This document shows, piece after piece, positions 61,201 through 64,000 of a stretch of 64,000 bases of DNA. This DNA comes from Nipponacmea schrenckii. Its lineage: Eukaryota; Mollusca; Gastropoda; Lottiidae. The stretch's first letter is position 1. Each line of letters starts with the position of its first letter. The position numbers were made by a program, and so were the translations under genes. The notes below the pieces were generated by a model. The model was not told where the DNA came from. It ran no database searches and saw only the letters and a program-made list of their open reading frames with translations. Location of the stretch: NCBI GenBank assembly GCA_030562195.1, contig CM060202.1, positions 31,672,599 to 31,736,598 of the forward strand, written 5' to 3'.

Positions 61201-62791
61201 GACGTATATTCACGACCCAAACACCGAAAGACAATACTGAATTAATACTTATATCTCACGATATTCCCCGATCAAATAAATATACTGGTATTTATACTGA
61301 TCGATAATATATAATCAATCAATAATATCGATTCTACACACAAATAAACATTAACAGAATAACTGAATTAAGAGTTTTCAAAGTATAGCTTGCGGTTTGT
61401 TTTTATCTCGCTAACTCTGCACATAGAAAATATTGTCTATTTTGTAGAATTTCTAAATTATTATCTCTTATAGTCCACAGTAAAAATGTTTAGTTTTTTA
61501 TTGAGGAAATGTTGTTTATCTTGTTTATAATCCTTCAATGGCATATTAGAAGCACAAGTCTAGATAAATAAGAACAATTATTATGGATATACACTTCTAG
61601 AAAGTAATAAATATTCTAGAAGTGTATATCCATAATAATTGTTCTTATTTATATCTTGTTTATGTTTTCAGCCGTCACAAAAGGAAACAGGTTCCTGGAT
61701 TTAACGGGAAGTTGGCACCCAGAATCAAGAGAGAATTCCCTGATACAGACTATAAAGCTACTTTCAAACCTAAAAATGCCCGACCCAGGTCCAGTAAACG
61801 ACCCCCTCCATCTCCCCGAGATCCAAACCCACCACCAATGACCTTTCAAACCAATCAGCGATCTGAGTTTAAACAAAACCAGATAACCCAGAAAGAGTTG
61901 AACCAATTAGAAGGGTAAGAAACTGAACTGATAGAAATTGTTTCTATATTGTAATTTTTAATATCTATAAAGTATTCAGGAAGGAATGTTTTCCCGTTTA
62001 GCATTGTAATAGTATACCACTCTTTTATTCAATATATATGTACAACGTTTCAATAATTTACACTGTACTCACAGGAAGAAAAGTACGAGCCGTCTACTGT
62101 GCCACTGGAGTCGCAGACCTTTTATAAACAGGAATATAAACCGAAAGTAGTATTTCCCGATATTCACCAGTTTTCGCCAAAACCTGATGAAATTCGCCTC
62201 CCCTCGGCCAGATTTGATCCCACAACAACCAATAAAACACATTATAAACAGTGGATCCCAGAACCCAGTAGACCCTTCGCTGAATTACCAAGTTTTGCCG
62301 GTAAGTACTATATTTTACTAATACTAATCCCCACATGTAGAGAGTTACCTTCAAAAAACAAATAAAGACATCTTATGTTTGAGATGAATCTTGACCTTCA
62401 TCGACCTTAAACTACCTTTATCTACCTAAAATCATCGTCATCGACATGTATCTATCTACACGTACCTTAAATCATCTTTAAAGGCCTTCACCGACCTTCA
62501 TTTATCTTCATCGATCTTCATTTATCTTCATCAACCTTCATTTATCTCTATCTACAAGCGACCTTCATTTATTTTCATCGATCTTCATTTATCTTAATCT
62601 ATCTACACGACCTGCACGATCTTCTTCGACCTACCATCGACCTTCACCAAGCATGTTTTCTCTTCCAGGTTCGATTTTGTTTCCGGAAAAAGAAAGGTTA
62701 CCAGAAAGTGTGTCGAAACATACCTATATAAAACGTCCAGTTCAGCCAACTGAGCCGGCCAAACCTGCCGATGATAACTTGAAAATCGAGG
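58275..62791 (+). CDS. SAXO/FAM154-like axonemal microtubule-binding protein, 5' part
   Basis: Exons at 58275-58366, 61672-61914, 62075-62300 and 62669-62791; the gene continues beyond the window. The start MSIKPAVFDNPELFTEIFPD leads to CDCGRHKRK, like the Cys-rich CxCGRH start of SAXO1/2. Then come TDYKATFKPKNARPRSSKRP and Mn-type modules VPLESQTFYKQEYKPK and FDPTTTNKTHYKQWIPEPSR, and YIKRPVQPTEPAKP. SAXO proteins bind and stabilise ciliary and centriolar microtubules through such repeated modules (family knowledge), so a role in cilia or sperm tails is likely. Exon 1-2 and 3-4 phases match. Exon 2 ends in phase 2 but exon 3 reads correctly only from phase 0, so a microexon or a sequence error lies between 61900 and 62080. 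Confidence 0.7.
58417..59510. repeat. 91-bp minisatellite, 12 copies
   Basis: Nearly identical 91-bp units running from AATAGCCCAGTCAATAGTAG to GACCTAGGTAACACGTAGAA in SAXO-like intron 1. Each has the palindrome AGTTCTTCTATAGAAGAACT-like core (ACTTCTATAGAAG). Confidence 0.95.
59690..60240. repeat. ~80-bp decaying AT-rich tandem repeat
   Basis: Six to seven copies of a unit with CAGTATAAAGCCAGGAAAAC and TTCACATTATTATTAAAATA. Copies decay steadily towards 60240, the last being barely recognisable. Confidence 0.85.
60793..60918. repeat. long imperfect inverted repeat (MITE or hairpin)
   Basis: AAACTGTCTATTATGTAAGA from 60812 pairs with the sequence ending TAACATAATAGACAGTTT at about 60897, and an outer stem TAAGTAGGATAG / CTATCCCTTACTTA extends it. 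The apex GGGGCTAACGCCCC is a tight hairpin with a 4-base loop. No coding capacity. Confidence 0.8.
61564..61652. repeat. perfect 39-bp inverted repeat next to an acceptor
   Basis: Arms 61564-61602 and 61614-61652 are perfect complements with an 11-base loop. The right arm ends 19 bases before exon 2 of the SAXO-like gene, over the expected branch-point zone. Confidence 0.95.
62440..62640. repeat. degenerate CTTCATCGAC-type repeat
   Basis: Loose units of CGACCTTCATTTATCTTCAT in the SAXO-like intron between exons 3 and 4. Confidence 0.7.
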
Positions 62792-62814
62792 GTAAGTTTT
62801 CGATATTTTAATCA

Positions 62815-64000
62815 TTGTGTTCCAGGGTTCTATATACTAATCATTGTGTTCCAGGGTTCTATATACTAATCATTGTGTTCCAGGGTTCTATATACTAATC
62901 ATTGTGTTCCAGGGTTCTATATACTAATCATTGTGTTCCAGGGTTCTATATACTAATCATTGTGTTCCAGGGTTCTATATACTAATCATTGTGTTCCAGG
63001 GTTCTATATACTAATCATTGTGTTCCAGGGTTCTATATACTAATCATTGTGTTCCAGGGTTCTATATACTAATCATTGTGTTCCAGGGTTCTATATACTA
63101 ATCATTGTGTTCCAGGGTTCTATATACTAATCATTGTGTTCCAGGGTTCTATATACTAATCATTGTGTTCCAGGGTTCTATATACTAATCATTGTGTTCC
63201 AGGGTTCTATATACTAATCATTGTGTTCCAGGGTTCTATATACTAATCATTGTGTTCCAGGGTTCTATATACTAATCATTGTGTTCCAGGGTTCTATATA
63301 CTAATCATTGTGTTCCAGGGTTCTATATACTAATCATTGTAGGGAATATAACCAGGGTTCTATATACTAATCATTGTGTTCCAGGGTTCTATATACTAAT
63401 CATTGTGTTCCAGGGTTCTATATACTAATCATTGTGTTCCAGGGTTCTATATACTAATCATTGTGTTCCAGGGTTCTATATACTAATCATTGTGTTCCAG
63501 GGTTCTATATACTAATCATTGTGTTCCAGGGTTCTATATACTAATCATTGTGTTCCAGGGTTCTATATACTAATCATTGTGTTCCAGGGTTCTATATACT
63601 AATCATTGTGTTCCAGGGTTCTATATACTAATCATTGTGTTCCAGGGTTCTTTTACTAATCATTGTTCCAGGCTAATACTAATCATTGTGTTCCAGGGTT
63701 CTATATACTAATCATTGTGTTCCAGGGTTCTATATACTAATCATTGTGTTCCAGGGTTCTATATACTAACATTTTACCCATTGTGTTCCAGGGTTCTATA
63801 TACTAATCATTGTGTTCCAGGGTTCTATATACTAATCATTGTGTTCCAGGGTTCTATATACTAATCATTGTGTTCCAGGGTTCTATATACTAATCATTGT
63901 GTTCCAGGGTTCTATATACTAATCATTTTTGGGAAATTTTTTCCAGGGTTCTATATACTAATCATTGTGTTCCAGGGTTCTATATACTAATCATTGTGTT
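62815..64000. repeat. 29-bp array of branch-point plus acceptor-like units
   Basis: About 40 copies of GGGTTCTATATACTAATCAT then TGTGTTCCA. Each unit holds TACTAAT, a strong branch-point match, and TGTGTTCCAG|G, an acceptor-like site. The array begins about 25 bases after the donor at 62792 and runs off the window. Confidence 0.95.

Overview
The window is eukaryotic nuclear DNA: genes are split into short exons with GT-AG introns, there are no operons or ribosome binding sites, and about half the bases are AT-rich minisatellites. A secreted discoidin plus chitin-binding (CBM14) protein, an AID/APOBEC-like deaminase relative, VPS26C, BAG1 and a SAXO-type axonemal protein together point to a lophotrochozoan invertebrate, most likely a mollusc. 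I cannot fix the species. Nearly all exons were assembled by hand from splice sites and phase, because most are too short to appear as open frames.

Layout. 879-1596 (+): last three exons of an acylglycerol kinase-like gene. 2846-15665 (-): a complete 12-exon gene for a 1,332-residue membrane protein with a Ser/Thr-rich N-terminal region, one transmembrane helix and four SH3 domains; its introns carry most of the arrays between 3 and 14 kb. 16-31 kb: a gene-poor stretch of arrays with only a few doubtful exons. 31537-38984 (+): secreted protein with signal peptide, discoidin (F5/8C) domain, Asn/Gln/Pro/Trp-rich linker and C-terminal chitin-binding domain. 39602-40229 (-): deaminase-fold protein that seems to lack its zinc ligands. 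42521-44894 (+): BAG1, whose BAG domain is interrupted by a repeat array. 46176-57515 (-): VPS26C (DSCR3), a Commander/Retriever cargo-sorting subunit, tail-to-tail with BAG1. 58275 to past 62791 (+): a SAXO-like microtubule-binding protein, head-to-head with VPS26C and running off the window.

The main structural signal is the link between minisatellites and splice junctions. The roughly 3.2-kb array in a VPS26C intron is made of the last bases of the preceding exon plus the 5' splice site, repeated more than 100 times. BAG1 carries tandem copies of an exon-end/donor segment. A SAXO intron holds dozens of copies of a branch-point-like plus acceptor-like unit. An SH3-gene array starts at a donor, and the last codons of that gene lie in another array. 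This suggests that exon-intron boundaries repeatedly seed tandem amplification here, presenting the spliceosome with many decoy sites.

Limits: no alignment or database search was run. Family calls rest on recognised motifs and known protein order. Single-base frame problems in three conserved genes may be assembly errors in repeat-rich sequence.
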